Below, one piece after another: positions 1 through 11,309 of a DNA stretch of 41,780 nucleotides. The translations under genes were made by a program, and so were the position numbers. Source of the stretch: Hyphochytrium catenoides (lineage: Eukaryota; Sar; Hyphochytriomycetes; Hyphochytriales; Hyphochytriaceae); the NCBI GenBank assembly GCA_900088475.1, contig FLMG01001771.1:1-41780 (forward strand), in the 5' to 3' direction. Under the pieces are notes generated by a model. That model was not told the DNA's origin. It saw nothing but the letters and a program-made list of their open reading frames with translations, and did no database searches. The number at the start of each line of letters is the position of its first letter. Position 1 is the stretch's first letter.

Positions 1-1
1 A

Positions 2-397
2 GCGCCAACGCCATGGGTCACCACCAAGCCACCACCAGCGCCAACTCCATGGGTCACCACCAAGCCACCAGCAGCGCCAACGCCATGGGTCACCACCAAG
101 CCACCACCAGCGCCAACGCCATGGGTTACTACTAAGCCACCACCAGCGCCAACGCCATGGGTTATTACTAAGCCACCACCAGCGCCAACGCCATGGGTTA
201 CTACTAAGCCACCACCAGCGCCAACACCATGGGTCACCACTCAGCCACCTCCGGCACCAACCCCATGGGTAACAACTAAGCCACCACCAGCGCCAACGTC
301 ATGGGTCACCACTCAGCCACCTCCGGCACCAACCCCATGGGTAACAACTAAGCCACCTCCAGCGCCAACTCCTTGGACGACCACTAAACCGCCTCCA
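2..397 (+). repeat. 36-bp tandem repeat, 11 copies
   Basis: Eleven head-to-tail 36-bp units start at 2, 38, 74, 110, 146, 182, 218, 254, 290, 326 and 362; a degenerate twelfth runs to 433. The period is a multiple of three and keeps the reading frame. Copies 7 and 9 share the same variant spelling (CAG for AAG, CCT-CCG), and copies 8 and 10 share another. This looks like duplication of a two-unit 72-bp block inside the array. Confidence 0.9.
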
Positions 398-436
398 AGC
401 CCTACCCCTGAACCCTGGAAGTCGTTCAGAAGTTAG
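2..436 (+). CDS. 3' end of a Pro/Thr/Trp-rich 12-residue repeat protein (partial)
   Basis: An open frame enters from the left edge and stops at TAG 434-436. It encodes eleven copies of a 12-residue unit (consensus APTPWVTTKPPP) and a divergent twelfth unit ending WKSFRS. Units vary at K/Q (position 9), one T to I, one P to S and one P to A. Most nucleotide differences between copies are synonymous: the Val-Thr-Thr part is written GTC-ACC-ACC, GTT-ACT-ACT or GTA-ACA-ACT. This argues that the protein, not just the DNA, is under selection. The invariant Trp is unusual for a Pro/Thr-rich linker. Such composition is typical of wall-associated or secreted, O-glycosylated stalks, but no signal peptide, membrane segment or catalytic domain is visible because the N-terminus lies outside the window. 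A retained intron after 436 cannot be excluded. Confidence 0.65.
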   Translation, partial: APTPWVTTKPPPAPTPWVTTKPPAAPTPWVTTKPPPAPTPWVTTKPPPAPTPWVITKPPPAPTPWVTTKPPPAPTPWVTTQPPPAPTPWVTTKPPPAPTSWVTTQPPPAPTPWVTTKPPPAPTPWTTTKPPPSPTPEPWKSFRS

Positions 437-3003
437 ACATGCATTATTAGTTGTAGAGACATAGCAGTTAAGCAAGAATAGAGTTACCTTCATGTTTCGT
501 TGGACCTGCTTATGACCTAATGGCGCTCCTTTGCTTTAGCGCCCCGGACAGCGTCAGCATAAATCTGACAGCCATTAGTAACTCTAACTGACGTGATTGA
601 TGTTGTTGCTTGGAAAAGAGGACCTTGTTGAGAGCTTTCTCTTTGTAAGTTCACTACTACCAACAGGGGTAAAGCTGCTAGAATGCCAGCAAGCCTTTGC
701 CTGGTTGTCTAGCTCATTTGCACGTTGTTACATAACAAACCCCTAACTTGCCAGAAGCAAGAAACACAGCAGCTCAACAACAAGGGAGTGGAGAGTGACG
801 GCAGGAGGAAGAGAGAGTCGAATATTGATAGTGATGCTGGTGCGCTGCTGAAGAGCAACCAGTACTGCTCTGCACCTCCGTCCACTCAACTTGTTGATAC
901 CCAAACACATTATTTGATCTCTGCTCTCCCTCCCTCCCTCTGTGCGTAGCAGCGTTGCGTTCTGAAAATAATAGTGAAAGGAAGGACAAGCGGTGGGGCT
1001 GGTGGTTAAAATAATTGAGAGCTCTCCGGTGGGCGGGATGAGAAGTTGGTGCAAAGATCAACAACCTCCCTCAGAGCAGTGTCATCAAGAAACCCATCAA
1101 TTCTTCTCTGAGTAAGAATAGGTATAAGAAGAAGAAATCAGCTTGCCGCAGGTTCCAGACACAATGTTAACAAGAAGAAAACGGCATCCCTGCCTCCGAG
1201 CATTACTGTCGTCTTTGCTATTCCTTCTGACGATAAGAGTTTTTGCGGCGAAAGGCCCATATAAACTTTCTTTTCATGTCAGGTACCTGTGGTCTCCGGT
1301 GGTCCTCTCACATCATGGCCGGCTAAGTGTGGTGCCCGTAGTGCTCTATCCACGTGACTAGGGCTCATAAACACGGTCCTGATGGCCAAGAAGAATGATG
1401 GAAGCGCCTCGCTGCTGTCGGTCTTTCACCCACAATATACTGACAAGACTTAGTACTGCAAAACGGTATTGCTCTAAACCTAGGCATAAGGCCGTCTTAG
1501 ATCGCACTCTGTCATTGGTAGACAACTAGTAGTGCCAGAAAAGGGCCACCCTATGACCAGGATAATCTTTGGCGGTGTCATTGGGCTTACCACTCACGGC
1601 AGACAGAGACTGTAGGTTGAGATCGGTCGATTATAGGGTGAGGCGAGAAAGGTAGCGACCTCTGGTAGCGCGCGCGAGAAGACAGTGACGAGCTGTAAAG
1701 AAGCGGATCCGATGGGACCTATCCTCTCACTATCAAGTAGTAGACAGCCAATGCTAGACCTATGATATAATCATAGTGGCCGATGGGTGAGGGGAGGGAA
1801 AACACGACGAACTTGCTGTCTCCTAGTTAAATCACCACCCACGCTCATCGCTTGTAAGCTTTGTGATCCTTCTTCGGCCTCTTTACTAGTTTTCGCCAAA
1901 TCCTCCGCCACCCGGGATTCTACGACTTGTTCTCTGTTGTCTTCTTGGGCTCCTTCTCCCTTTCTTGCTCCATCCTGACCCCTCAATTTTTACCATGGAC
2001 CGGCCCTGCACCTCCTCGGCTCGCCCAATCTTTGGTATCGCTGTATGTAAGAAGGGCGTCACTTTGAACGACTCTCTTCCTTCTTTTGGGGATCTCCTAT
2101 TCTTTTTTTAACTCTGTCTCCTCATTACAGTCAGATACCCCTGTGGTCCATCAGGAACAGGCTTGTTGCCCGCGGTCATTAGTAGAAGACTGAAGCAGGT
2201 CAGTGTCTCAATCTACTTACTTCATTTGTTTCCTCGTAAGCAGTAAGGTTACGGCAGGTCTCGCTAAGGTCGTGACGACAGCTTTTTCTCCAAATGGATA
2301 CGGAAGGGGACTTTTTCTAGAAATCTTCTCTGTCCCTGCTGCCATTCCTCCTCCTTTTCTTTTTCATTGTCACTCCGGCGAAGCTGCTTTTTGTACGATA
2401 TTGTCTGAGGCTCCCCACGGGGTTTTCTCTACTCATCGTTCCGGTGATCTCTCCACGCCAGGGTCCATAGATCCCTAGGAATATCTAGCAAATGACAGGA
2501 ATGGCACCAGAGACCCATTAGCTATCGTCTTCCTTTCCCTTTATATAAGAAAGAGCGAGCTCCTCATCGATAGGACCTGGGGACAACAGATTCCATGACA
2601 GGATTATCATTGTGTTTGGACTGACAGACGGAGGAGGCTGCTCCAGAAGAAGACTGGAGTAACTTGCCAATAATTCTACTGCGGAGGGCGGAGGTCCATA
2701 TATATCAACAATAAGACGAACTCTCCGCTAGTTGCCCTCAACTCTTGGGGTGGCAAAAGGAGCTTTGTTTGCTTCGAACAGTGGTCTGGGTCACGACAGA
2801 AGACCCACCACCCACTGTCAAGTACCCTGGCAGTGTAGACTAGTTCTCTTTTCAGCTCTCCAAGAAAGATGATGAGCTTACTCTTGTTAGAATACCTATC
2901 GGTCAAACCTTTCTTTTTCCGGCCAAAGCAGAGTTTCGCTCTGCCAGATGACGCAGTTAGCGTAACAAGGGGTGCTGGTAACTCCAGCAGCAAGTGGACG
3001 GTG
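437..3003. other. 2.6-kb stretch with no convincing gene
   Basis: Only short frames on both strands, none with a recognisable domain or a splice-consistent continuation. The best candidate is a plus-strand start at 1164 that opens with a signal-peptide-like segment (listed separately). The first exon of the TPR gene could begin earlier, at an in-frame ATG at 2869, but the protein between 2869 and 3004 shows no recognisable feature. Confidence 0.5.
1164..1361 (+). CDS. possible first exon of a secreted protein, or chance ORF
   Basis: From ATG 1164 the frame gives about 65 residues. They open with a basic N-terminus (MLTRRKRHP), then a hydrophobic run (LRALLSSLLFLLTIRVFA) and a plausible signal-peptidase site after FAA. 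A GTACCT donor-like site lies near 1281. No matching downstream exon was found, and the rest of the frame shows no domain. It may be a decayed or incomplete gene model. The call rests on the N-terminus only. Confidence 0.2.
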   Translation: MLTRRKRHPCLRALLSSLLFLLTIRVFAAKGPYKLSFHVRYLWSPVVLSHHGRLSVVPVVLYPRD

Positions 3004-5658
3004 ATGGAGACAGCTCGGGTACTAGCTCTGCACCCTCTTCCTACATCCTTCCATGAGGCAATGGACTTCCTTCATGATGGAGATGAGAAGCTTTTGTCTG
3101 GGAACTTTGCTTTAGCGAAGGTACGTTTGACGAACCACCTGCCACTCCCTCTCTACGACTACCTTATGGCACACTACCTACCACTCCATTTCCCCTCCTT
3201 GAATGATGGCTTGCTAAGACTAACCGCTTTTCCTTGACCCTTTTGTTGCTTGTCCTTCGCCTTACGCTCCAGCGTCTCTACTCCAACGGTATTCAGACTC
3301 TTTTGGATGGCGAAAGCTTGCCTTGTCAACTGTTGCGGCTCGACCTTCTAAAGCGACGGGCGGTGACACACAGAGAACTCCAGGACCCAAGACTATGTTC
3401 CCGAAACCTAATGTAAAATACTCTTCCTCTGCCGCCCTACTTCCCACCTCTTCCCTCATTCCTCTATGGCAAGAGGCACCGGTCGTAATCACCTCCCGGG
3501 TCCATTCTTCAGTTGATTGCGAATGTTGATCTGTTTATCTCTTTGTCCCGTCGCCGACTCCGTTTTGCTTTTATCAAGTAGTTCTCCCTAGCGCTAGCCG
3601 AGCTGTCAGGGATCAGCCTTTCCCCTTAGCTCTGCTTTACTCCTAAATATGCGTCCCGCACTTATTACCTCAGGGCAGCAATAGATCTAGCCTGTATTAT
3701 GCGGGAGCTAAGGACCGTTAAGATTACGGCAGAGTTCGTAGATGAGCTCCGAGTGGAGCATCTAGAGGTCTATATCTTCTCCTCTTTTTGTTTTCTTCCT
3801 TTATTCCTACGTCGTCGTGTTGTTACTCGTTGAGGTGCTCTCCTTTCTTTCCATGACTTGCATCGTGACTCTCTATCACTGCTGTAGGATTAACCTTTGC
3901 TTGCCCTTCACTCCCCTAACGATACCCAGACTTTTTTACAGATGTCTGAGCACCGGGAAGCCGTCAAGCAAGCAGTGTTCATCGAGACCGTTACGTTTGG
4001 TAACAAAGCGAGGTAGGTCACCAATGAAACTCTCCTACACTGTCGTAAGCGTCAAACCAGCAGAGGAGAGAGCTTCTTTGCAATGATGTTAATCTCGTAT
4101 GTATTCCTTTAGCCATCTTCTCGTCGATCTCACCTCAAACTCTCCAGAGATGCGTTTGACCACAAGTATAGACAGTTGAAAGTTGAAGGGAAAAGACTCT
4201 ATGATAAAGGTACCGCCTGCTGGCTGTGCGCCTATGTGCTGTCTCTCGCGCTAGCGAAGTCTCTCGCTCTCTCAATTCGTCTCCTTCTAAGGTACACTTT
4301 TCTCCGTTTGTGAAGGAAACTACCCGGCAGCCCTTTTCATTCATATGGAGATCGTGCAACTGGTGGAGTCAGTACACAGTCTAAGTGCCTCACTTTGGCC
4401 AGATGGTGCAAATGCCTACGTAATCCCGTATATTCCCTGCCATCTTACACTCTTATTGGTATTATGTCGAATTACATTGCGCTGCATTATGCCACGCAAT
4501 CCGCCTACTGCAGATCTTGTGGCCCTCGCCTACGCGGAAAGGGGGGCATGCCATGAGAAGGTAGGGATGACCACCTAACCACCCTAACACAACCCTCCAA
4601 ATCGATTAAGCGTCTTGATCAGCTTAGGGATTACGGAGCAGCGATTATGGATTGCAAGACAGCGGTGGACATTCAGCCTTCCTGCGAGGAGGCTTGGGAG
4701 ACTTTATCCAACTGTCTCGTAGCGCGTAAGGTGAGTACGAGCAAAGCATGCCTATGCCGTAAGGTAGATCCCCGCAGAATCTGCATGGGCTGACGTTGAC
4801 GTGAGAGCTAGTAAATAGTTTAGGCAGAGGAAGGCGAGTATATCAAGCCAAACAGAGAGGCGTCTGAAGTAGGAGAGGAAGCACAGACAGCTCTCAAAGA
4901 CTGGGACACTAATTCATCCTTCTTCATTATTGTCCTCAGGAATACCTGGAGGCGGTAGAAGCGCTGATGCAGGCGACGGAACTGTTCCCATCTAACCGAG
5001 GCCTCAAGGGTGAGCTCCAGCGAGTCATTGGCCTGTACTGCCACTACGTGGAGTGTACCTTTAAGGACCATAAAGCGAATCCTACATTGAGGCGGGCTAG
5101 CTCCTACCCTGGCGCCGCTGTACCTCCAACTCCTGCACCAATTGGTAGCTCTTTCTCCAAGTGCTGTCGGTCTTCTTCAAAAATTGAAGACCTCAGAGCG
5201 TCTAGCAGCCAGAGTCCTTCTGCAGGAGCTACAGAAGACAAATTTCCTGTCATAGATGTGGACCGAGGTAAGATGGCCGAATCTCTGTCAGCCGGAGAAG
5301 AAGGGGCATCGCTGAACGCAAACCTCTAGCCCAGACAGAGCTGCATGACAGCAAAAGGAAGCAGAAGGAATCTTTAAACTATTTCCGGCCCCAAAGAGTC
5401 CATGGAGAGCTCAATAGGGCGCCGCTTGATGCTAGCCTTGCACCTAGACCCGAGGCTATCCGTAAACCCGTGGATGCTAGCCTTGCACCTAGACCCAAGG
5501 CTATCCGTAAATCCGTGGAGGGACATCCATTGAAGAGCATGAGTGCAGGAAAGAGAAGAAGTGAGCTGGATGACCATACGACAGCGGACTTGCCAAAGAA
5601 GCGAGCTACAGCTTCTGCACTGAAGTTTACCACAGCAGCTCCACGCAAGGCCGCTTGA
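3004..5658 (+). CDS. TPR-repeat protein with basic C-terminal tail, nine exons
   Basis: Exons read as 3004-3120, 3273-3362, 3942-4012, 4148-4209, 4292-4405, 4514-4560, 4611-4730, 4940-5267 and 5330-5658. Summed phases give an unbroken frame of 425 residues. Helix-turn-helix TPR signatures are visible: GNYPAALFIHMEIVQL, LAYAERGACHEKL with YGAAIMDCKTAVDIQP, and the next unit EYLEAVEALMQATELFP. TPRs act as protein-binding scaffolds; the partner is unknown. The C-terminal third is low-complexity, Ser/Pro-rich and basic (KRRSELDD, PKKRA), which suggests a nuclear or nucleic-acid-associated tail. It contains a 15-residue tandem duplication. The weakest part is the end of exon 2 and the long intron 3363-3941, which may hide another exon. 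The start could be ATG 2869 instead of 3004. Retention of the last intron (5268-5329) gives an alternative C-terminus that stops at 5327-5329. Confidence 0.72.
5428..5517 (+). repeat. 45-bp tandem duplication in TPR gene tail
   Basis: Two adjacent 45-bp copies (5428-5472 and 5473-5517) differ at two positions. They encode the 15-residue unit DASLAPRPEAIRKPV, then the same with E to K and P to S. The frame is kept. It lies in the last exon of the TPR gene and looks like a recent in-frame duplication. Confidence 0.9.
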
Positions 5659-6256
5659 TGATGAGGCTGCTCCAAGGGCGACGTTGCGGCGGACCACTTC
5701 CGCGCCAACGTGTGTGGAGATCTGACAAGGACAGGGACAAGCGACAATTGTGATGTTCGACGGGCATCGTTATTTAGCCCAAGCTAGACTGCGGGCTGGG
5801 CAGCGTTTGATGACCGATCAGCAGATGAAGACTCTAGTCTGATAGATTCTAGATCCTATTATGTGTAATTCTTTACATGTCGCATAAATGAAGCTTAGAT
5901 TCCGAATATCATGTCAGAAGCCCACCATACAATCAACCTTCGTTGGCTTTCAGAAGCTCAGAAGCTCGCTTTCTAGAGAAAGTGGAGGAGTCCCGCCCCT
6001 TTCTCTGCTAAGTAATTCATAGAGTTGTGTCTCCCACATTACTTTCTATGGCCACGTGGACGCAATAAGCTTCATCTGCAAAGCTCTATCTGCGCTGGGG
6101 ACACGCCGACAGTCTCTATGGGACCACTAAGAATGACTAGTGGACTCTATTGACAATTGGATCGGGTAGGGTGAGACTTTAGTTGCTGCACCTCTCCCTT
6201 GCAGGAGGTGATGAATGTCGACAGACTTTTATAGACCGCGCTAGATCGACTGCATT
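5659..6256. other. intergenic region between TPR and PPR genes
   Basis: About 600 bp with no supported frame. Both flanking genes are on the plus strand, so the stretch should hold the 3' UTR of the TPR gene and the promoter of the PPR gene. I saw no RNA gene or repeat. Confidence 0.6.
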
Positions 6257-8935
6257 ATGCAGGTAGCCACCAGGAGAGTGTTCCTGCTCACACAATGCCG
6301 CAGACTTCCTTTAAAGCGGATGCGGCCAGCTTGGGGGCGTGTTCCTAGTCTGTCGCAGCTTCGCTTTGCATCGAGCTCTCAAGACGAAGAACAGCCTGCT
6401 CCTCTCGCAGATCCTCGAAATTCTTCTACATCCCCCTCTCGCGCTGTTTCCGGCTCGTCTAAGCCAGCCAGTGCCCAGCAGAGTTTTCAGCAGCCAAATT
6501 CCCGGACCGTTGCGAGGGACAGTCCTAACAAGCAGGCAGTCTTCTCGTCACATACCGCACTTTCTGCTCAACTACGTCGCGGTAACGCAGACAAAGTCCT
6601 GGCTGCACTTCAGCCCTTGGAAGCCGATGGGCAAAGCCTATCGCCAGAGCTCTCAGCGCTACTTTCAGGTGCGTACGCTGCCACTGGTGAGCTGGAAAAG
6701 AGCAGACAATGGTTAGAACGATCGTTAGCATGCCCACCATCCGAGCTGGAGGATGCATTCCGACGATTGTGTGACATGCACATTGGCAAGAAGGATTTCC
6801 GCGGCTTGTACGCATTGCTGGATCGTAAGAGTGTGGCAAGCTTCATTACTGAGGAACTGCTACTCAAAGTTCTATACAATGCCGCCAAAGGAGCTCGGAC
6901 TGTAAAGGACTTCTGCTTCAATGTGGACGTGGACGCTCTTTGGCGCAAATACTCGTTTGAGCCTCATGAAAAGATGTATTTTCCTCTCTTCTACCTCTAC
7001 GTTCGTCTAGGACTGTTGGACAAAATCGTCGGGATCAAGAATAGACTGGCTCTGAAAGGCCTTTCTATGGGGACAAACTGCTGCTCCGCTATCATTATCG
7101 CCCTTTGTCAGCAAATGAAAGTTAAGGAAGCTGAGAAGTGGCTGGAATTCATGAAAAGGTCAGACATTGAGAGAGATGTGCGACTTTATGGTGCTCTTAT
7201 CAGCGCCACATCGAGAGAGAAAAATTGGAAAAGGGCTGAGTATTGGTTCGAGAAGATGAAGGAAGATGGCTTTGAAGAGAGCGCCGCCTCCCTCGGCGTT
7301 ATGGTCATCGCAGCGCGGAGGGCCAAACAGCTCACGAAGGCCGAAGAATATTTTGCCCGCATTCATGAGCTGGGTTTGAAGCCTGACAAAGAGGCGATCT
7401 CTGCTATGATTCACGCGCTTGTGGAGGCTAGACAGCTCGAGAGAGCGGTTAAACTTCTGGAGGAATCCGAGAGGGATGGGCTAGTCACCGACACTTGGCA
7501 CTATAACACGATTGTTGCGGGTTGCGCCCGATGGGGTCTGATGGGACTTGCTCAACAACTGCTGGATAGAATGAGGCAGCAGGGGTAAGGCCACTCTCCT
7601 TTTGCTATACATGCGGCAGTCTGAACCTATAGGCCAATTTGAAATAGGCCCTCCATATAGCTCGTGCTCGATCTCCCTAAGACTCTCCATTCTTCTGTTT
7701 GTCTCCTTCGTTGTTTCTTCATGGACTCGCCCATCTATCTTCATTTCTCTGCCTGCTTCTTCCTCTTTCAAAATCGCTGCCGGATTTGCCATTTGGTCCT
7801 GCCCTCTACTCCGAGAATGTGGAGGTTTCCCAGCATTCCATTCCTGTCTCTTCGTTCTTCGTGAGAGCTGACCCTTTTTCCTGCCTGCAGAGTACGCACC
7901 GATGTTTCGACCTACACTCCTGTCATCAACTACTTTGCCAAGAGAGGAAAAATGGACGGCGCTCGTCAGGTTTACGACCAAATGCTGCTCAGCGACATTA
8001 GGCCAACCATTGCAACGATGCAGATACTGCTAGATGGCTTCTCTAAGGTCCTCGACCTGGATGGCATGAACTGGGCATTCAAGGAGATGTACAGGCAAGG
8101 GCTGGAGCCGGACAAGCTCCTTTACCTCTCGCTGGTCAGCTCCTTTATCCGGGTTGGCGCTTCTGAGTCCGCTGCCGAGATCCTGCGACATATGGAAAGC
8201 AGTTCTATAGACTGGGACGCCGAAAGCATCAGCCTAGTGATGAAGACCTGCGCAAGTCATACTCCTTCAGGATCTGACGTTATAGATTACCTAGTGAGGT
8301 ACACGGAGAAGAACGGGATACCCCTTACCGAGCCTATGTATGTGGAGATTATCAGGAGCTATGTTGCCCAAAGAAGGTTGACACTGGCAAGGGAATACTT
8401 CGACCGGATGAGAGACGTCTTCCCAAAGATCCGGCTAGATGTAGTCAACGAGTTGGTAAAAGGCTATCGCCTGAAAGGGCAACTACGGGAGGCGGTGGAA
8501 CTGATTGAGCTCCTGCTAAGTCAGGACAGGAGTCCCAACGCCGCCACCTTTTCATTGTTAGCAGGACATCCTTTTTTCGAGACAGCAACCAAAAAGGCCA
8601 AGCGCAACTATCTGGTGCAAAGTGTTCTTAGCAGGATGAAAGAGCATGAAATAGAAGTGTCTCCCATCATGGCAGAGGGCATAGTGGGGTGGTTATGCGC
8701 CGGTAACCAATGCAGTTTCGCCGCCAGTGTTTTGAAGTCGCTGTGTCAGGAACAGGGGCTCAAGCCAACGGCCCGAAGCTATGAAATGGTGGCCAAATGC
8801 TATGAGGAACTAGGACGGGTTTCTATGGGGAGAAAATTCCGTGACCAGATTACGAGTATGGACGATAAGGGCTGTGTAAACGGCGAGGCGAAGGGAGAGA
8901 CGAAAGCGACTTCAGTCTCTAGTATTGACACTTAA
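6257..8935 (+). CDS. mitochondrial pentatricopeptide repeat (PPR) protein
   Basis: Two exons, 6257-7584 and 7891-8935, join in frame across a 306-nt intron (donor GTAAGG, acceptor CTGCAG) to give 790 residues. Residues 1 to about 40 are rich in Arg, Leu and Ser, lack acids and end in the RFASS type of presequence, so mitochondrial import is likely. From about residue 300 there are tandem 35-residue PPR motifs, for example VRLYGALISATSREKNWKRA, WHYNTIVAGCARWGLMGLAQ and TYTPVINYFAKRGKMDGARQ; one motif spans the intron. At least eight motifs are visible. Known PPR proteins bind organellar RNA in a sequence-specific way and act in its processing, stability or translation. No extra catalytic domain is seen. 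The gene converges on the RING gene, with stops 114 bp apart. Confidence 0.9.
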
Positions 8936-9049
8936 TCAATTAATGCTAACGTTGTATAAATAGTGGCGGGATGTAAGTGACCTGGACTTGCCACAAGAGC
9001 TAAGGAGGTATTGATCTGATTGGCACTGCAAAAGGCGGTACTGTTGAGC

Positions 9050-9670
9050 TCAGGTCATCTGTGAAGGTTTGATGGCCTTCTGTATCGTCTGGCGACACAA
9101 CGGGCACTTCTTGCTGGTAGTTCCGATTCTGGTAAGACAAAGCTCACAGAGACAAAAGTGGCCACAAGGCACCAGAATCAGAGCTTTGGCTCTTTCCAAG
9201 CAGACCACGCAGTCTGGCTCCTCCGCATTGTTGTAGATCTTCACGGAGGCCGTGCTCTCCAGCTCAGATGCTTTACGCTTACGAGATCTGGTCACTGGGC
9301 CCCTACAAACCGCTTCATCCTCAGTTCTGTTCAACATGGCTCTGGTAGTTGCTTCCTCAACGATAGGTATTCCAAAGGCATGTCCTACTGGCATTCCCCT
9401 GTTCAGCTCCTCGTCAGCCGGCGCTTCATCCTCTATGGTGATTGGGTCACGCACCCTATAGAAATATGTTCCGCCACGGCTGGAGGATAATCTGACCGAC
9501 TCGGGAGGTACGCTGAAGATACGGTCTTCACGTCTGATGGAGCGAGGAAATTGGCAATTGGCGTCGTGATAGTACCCTGCTGATATGATGCGAACACGAA
9601 GGCGGCCCTCTTCAGCGACACAACGCAGGTAAACGCGACCGCGCTCTTCAGTCTGTTCGTCTTCTTCCAT
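9050..9670 (-). CDS. C3HC4 RING-finger protein, probable E3 ubiquitin ligase
   Basis: Intronless frame of 206 residues from ATG 9670. A C-terminal RING is complete: CVVC, then PCGHFCLCELC, then CPLC, the C3HC4 pattern that binds two zinc ions and recruits E2 enzymes. A basic motif (RSRKRKA) just before it could be a nuclear localisation signal. The N-terminal 120 residues include a Ser-rich RIFSVPPESVRLSSS stretch and no domain I recognise. RING-at-the-C-terminus proteins of this size are usually E3 ligases whose N-terminal part picks the substrate; the substrate here is unknown. An in-frame GTG lies upstream, but ATG 9670 is the natural start. Confidence 0.85.
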   Translation of the reverse strand: MEEDEQTEERGRVYLRCVAEEGRLRVRIISAGYYHDANCQFPRSIRREDRIFSVPPESVRLSSSRGGTYFYRVRDPITIEDEAPADEELNRGMPVGHAFGIPIVEEATTRAMLNRTEDEAVCRGPVTRSRKRKASELESTASVKIYNNAEEPDCVVCLERAKALILVPCGHFCLCELCLTRIGTTSKKCPLCRQTIQKAIKPSQMT

Positions 9671-11255
9671 GATAAAAGCAACTGATGAAAGCTGATGCAC
9701 CGAGAGAAGTACTACTAGCCCGCAGGTAGAGACTATGAAGGGTACTCAGGCATAGCGGTCTGCTGATGTCCCATAGCTCTTGCTTTCCACCTATCTTACG
9801 GTCCCTACAAAACTTGGCTCACATCGGTGAGGTTTCTGGTATATCCTTTGGCCTTAATGCTCGGACGAAGGGGCGAAATCATGAACTGCGTCAGTCTACA
9901 CTTCCTTTCAATAGTAAGAAACCTACATGCGTACTTTTGTCTTCTTGCACGACAAGGGCAGGCCAATACGACCTCTACCCTCGAGCCTTATTGCATGCTT
10001 TTCATTAATTCAAGCTCCACAGAAAGAGCGGACAACGCCAAGAACAGTCTTCCCATCATCTCATCACTTGCCCAATGCGCTAGGAAGCAATAGATCTGTG
10101 AGAAAGCCCAGATCTGCACTCGAAATCTTCCAGACCTTCAGATAATAGAACCTACAGTTTCAGAGCTCCCCCGCGAGTGGGATACATCTAGCACATGCTA
10201 AACAGACAGTCTACGGTACGCGTACCATGAGATCTCCGTATCATCTGTCATCTGGGAATACGGGACCATCAGAAAATCGCTAAAAATCTTAGGCTGATTT
10301 TGGCCCGTCGCAGACAAGCAGAACACTAGATTAACGCGACGATTAGAGGTAGCGACTCTTCCATGGTCATATTTGCTAACTCTCCTAAATTGGGCCATAA
10401 CTATGGCCTTATGTAGAGCCTTTCTTTCGTTTACCTTCCAAAGAAAATGCGATAATCTTATGACCCAATCATAGGACGATGAAGTCGCGGCGCAGTTCAC
10501 TGTATTCTAGATATGAATCACTATTGGTCCATTTTACCCATGCCATTGAAGTTTCTATTACGAATAGCTCTGCCAACCCTGTTCAGAAAGCTCTTAGGGT
10601 CGCCACAATTGATCAGAGAGCAACTTCAACAGTGGAGTGTTGAGCAACCAGAGAAGAGAAAGAGCTAGAAAGAGATAGGTTCGACAGCTTACATGATGGA
10701 AGTAAAGCCGGAGACAGAGTAAGAAGAGGTAGTGGAGCGGATGAGTTCCCCAAAGGGCAAGAACAGGAAACAGTTGAGGAAACATGAAGAGAGCAAGTTA
10801 GCGCCGCTCGACTCAACGCGAGCTGTGTCTCTGGTCCCTGGTTGAGTCGAGCAACGCTGACTTCACTTTTTGAAGGAAGAACTTCATGACTCTTTCGAAC
10901 GCCTATCGCCAAGGCTGATGATTTGATTAGTGAGAGCAAGAAGTCTACCGGAGACCATAAGTCGTGAGTCTGGCGAATGAATCCGTTGAGCTAGAGATTG
11001 GTCATTTCTTCGTTACACATTTATGTTGTCCATGCTCCCGGAAGTGGCATCATAAGTTCTCTATGACATCAGCGCATGCCAACATGAAGCATAAGCAATA
11101 GGAGCTCGATATAGGGTACTGTTCCCGGATACTGCCTTCCAAAGAGTCTAATCTCTTGCGTGCCAAGAGCTGGTTGTTGTCGGCGTCAATCACTAGATCC
11201 AAGCTTCTGAAGAGTGTTCCTTTCTTTAGCCGTGGGGCATAGAGACGGAAAGAGT
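9671..11255. other. 1.6-kb region without a supported gene
   Basis: Several short open frames exist on both strands (for example 10198-10500 and 10613-10939, minus), but their translations are compositionally odd and show no domain, and I could not extend them through splice sites. The region lies between two divergent genes, the RING gene (minus) and the GH16 gene (plus), so it probably contains both promoters. Confidence 0.5.
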
Positions 11256-11309
11256 ATGAAAGCAATGTGGTCAAGATTCACGCACACGCAGGTTCCCAAG
11301 GCTGGGAAG

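Noticed and set aside
1771-1986. Minus-strand acidic frame of 71 residues
   Set aside because: Composition looks protein-like, but it starts only from TTG, has no splice partner and shows no domain; the antisense frame is equally open.
5340-5420. Degenerate PCNA-binding (PIP) motif around KQKESLNYFRP in the TPR tail
   Set aside because: Spacing between the hydrophobic and aromatic residues is one short of the consensus, so the resemblance is not enough.
7602-7981. Open frames on both strands inside the PPR intron
   Set aside because: They fall in a 306-nt intron with strong splice sites that joins two PPR segments in frame; the translations have no domain.
9158-9490. Plus-strand frame of 110 residues opposite the RING gene
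   Set aside because: Shadow of the RING gene, whose zinc ligands are intact on the minus strand.
10613-10939. Minus-strand frame of about 108 residues, Ser/Leu-rich
   Set aside because: Low-complexity translation, no ATG-supported start context, no homology mark and no splice-consistent extension.
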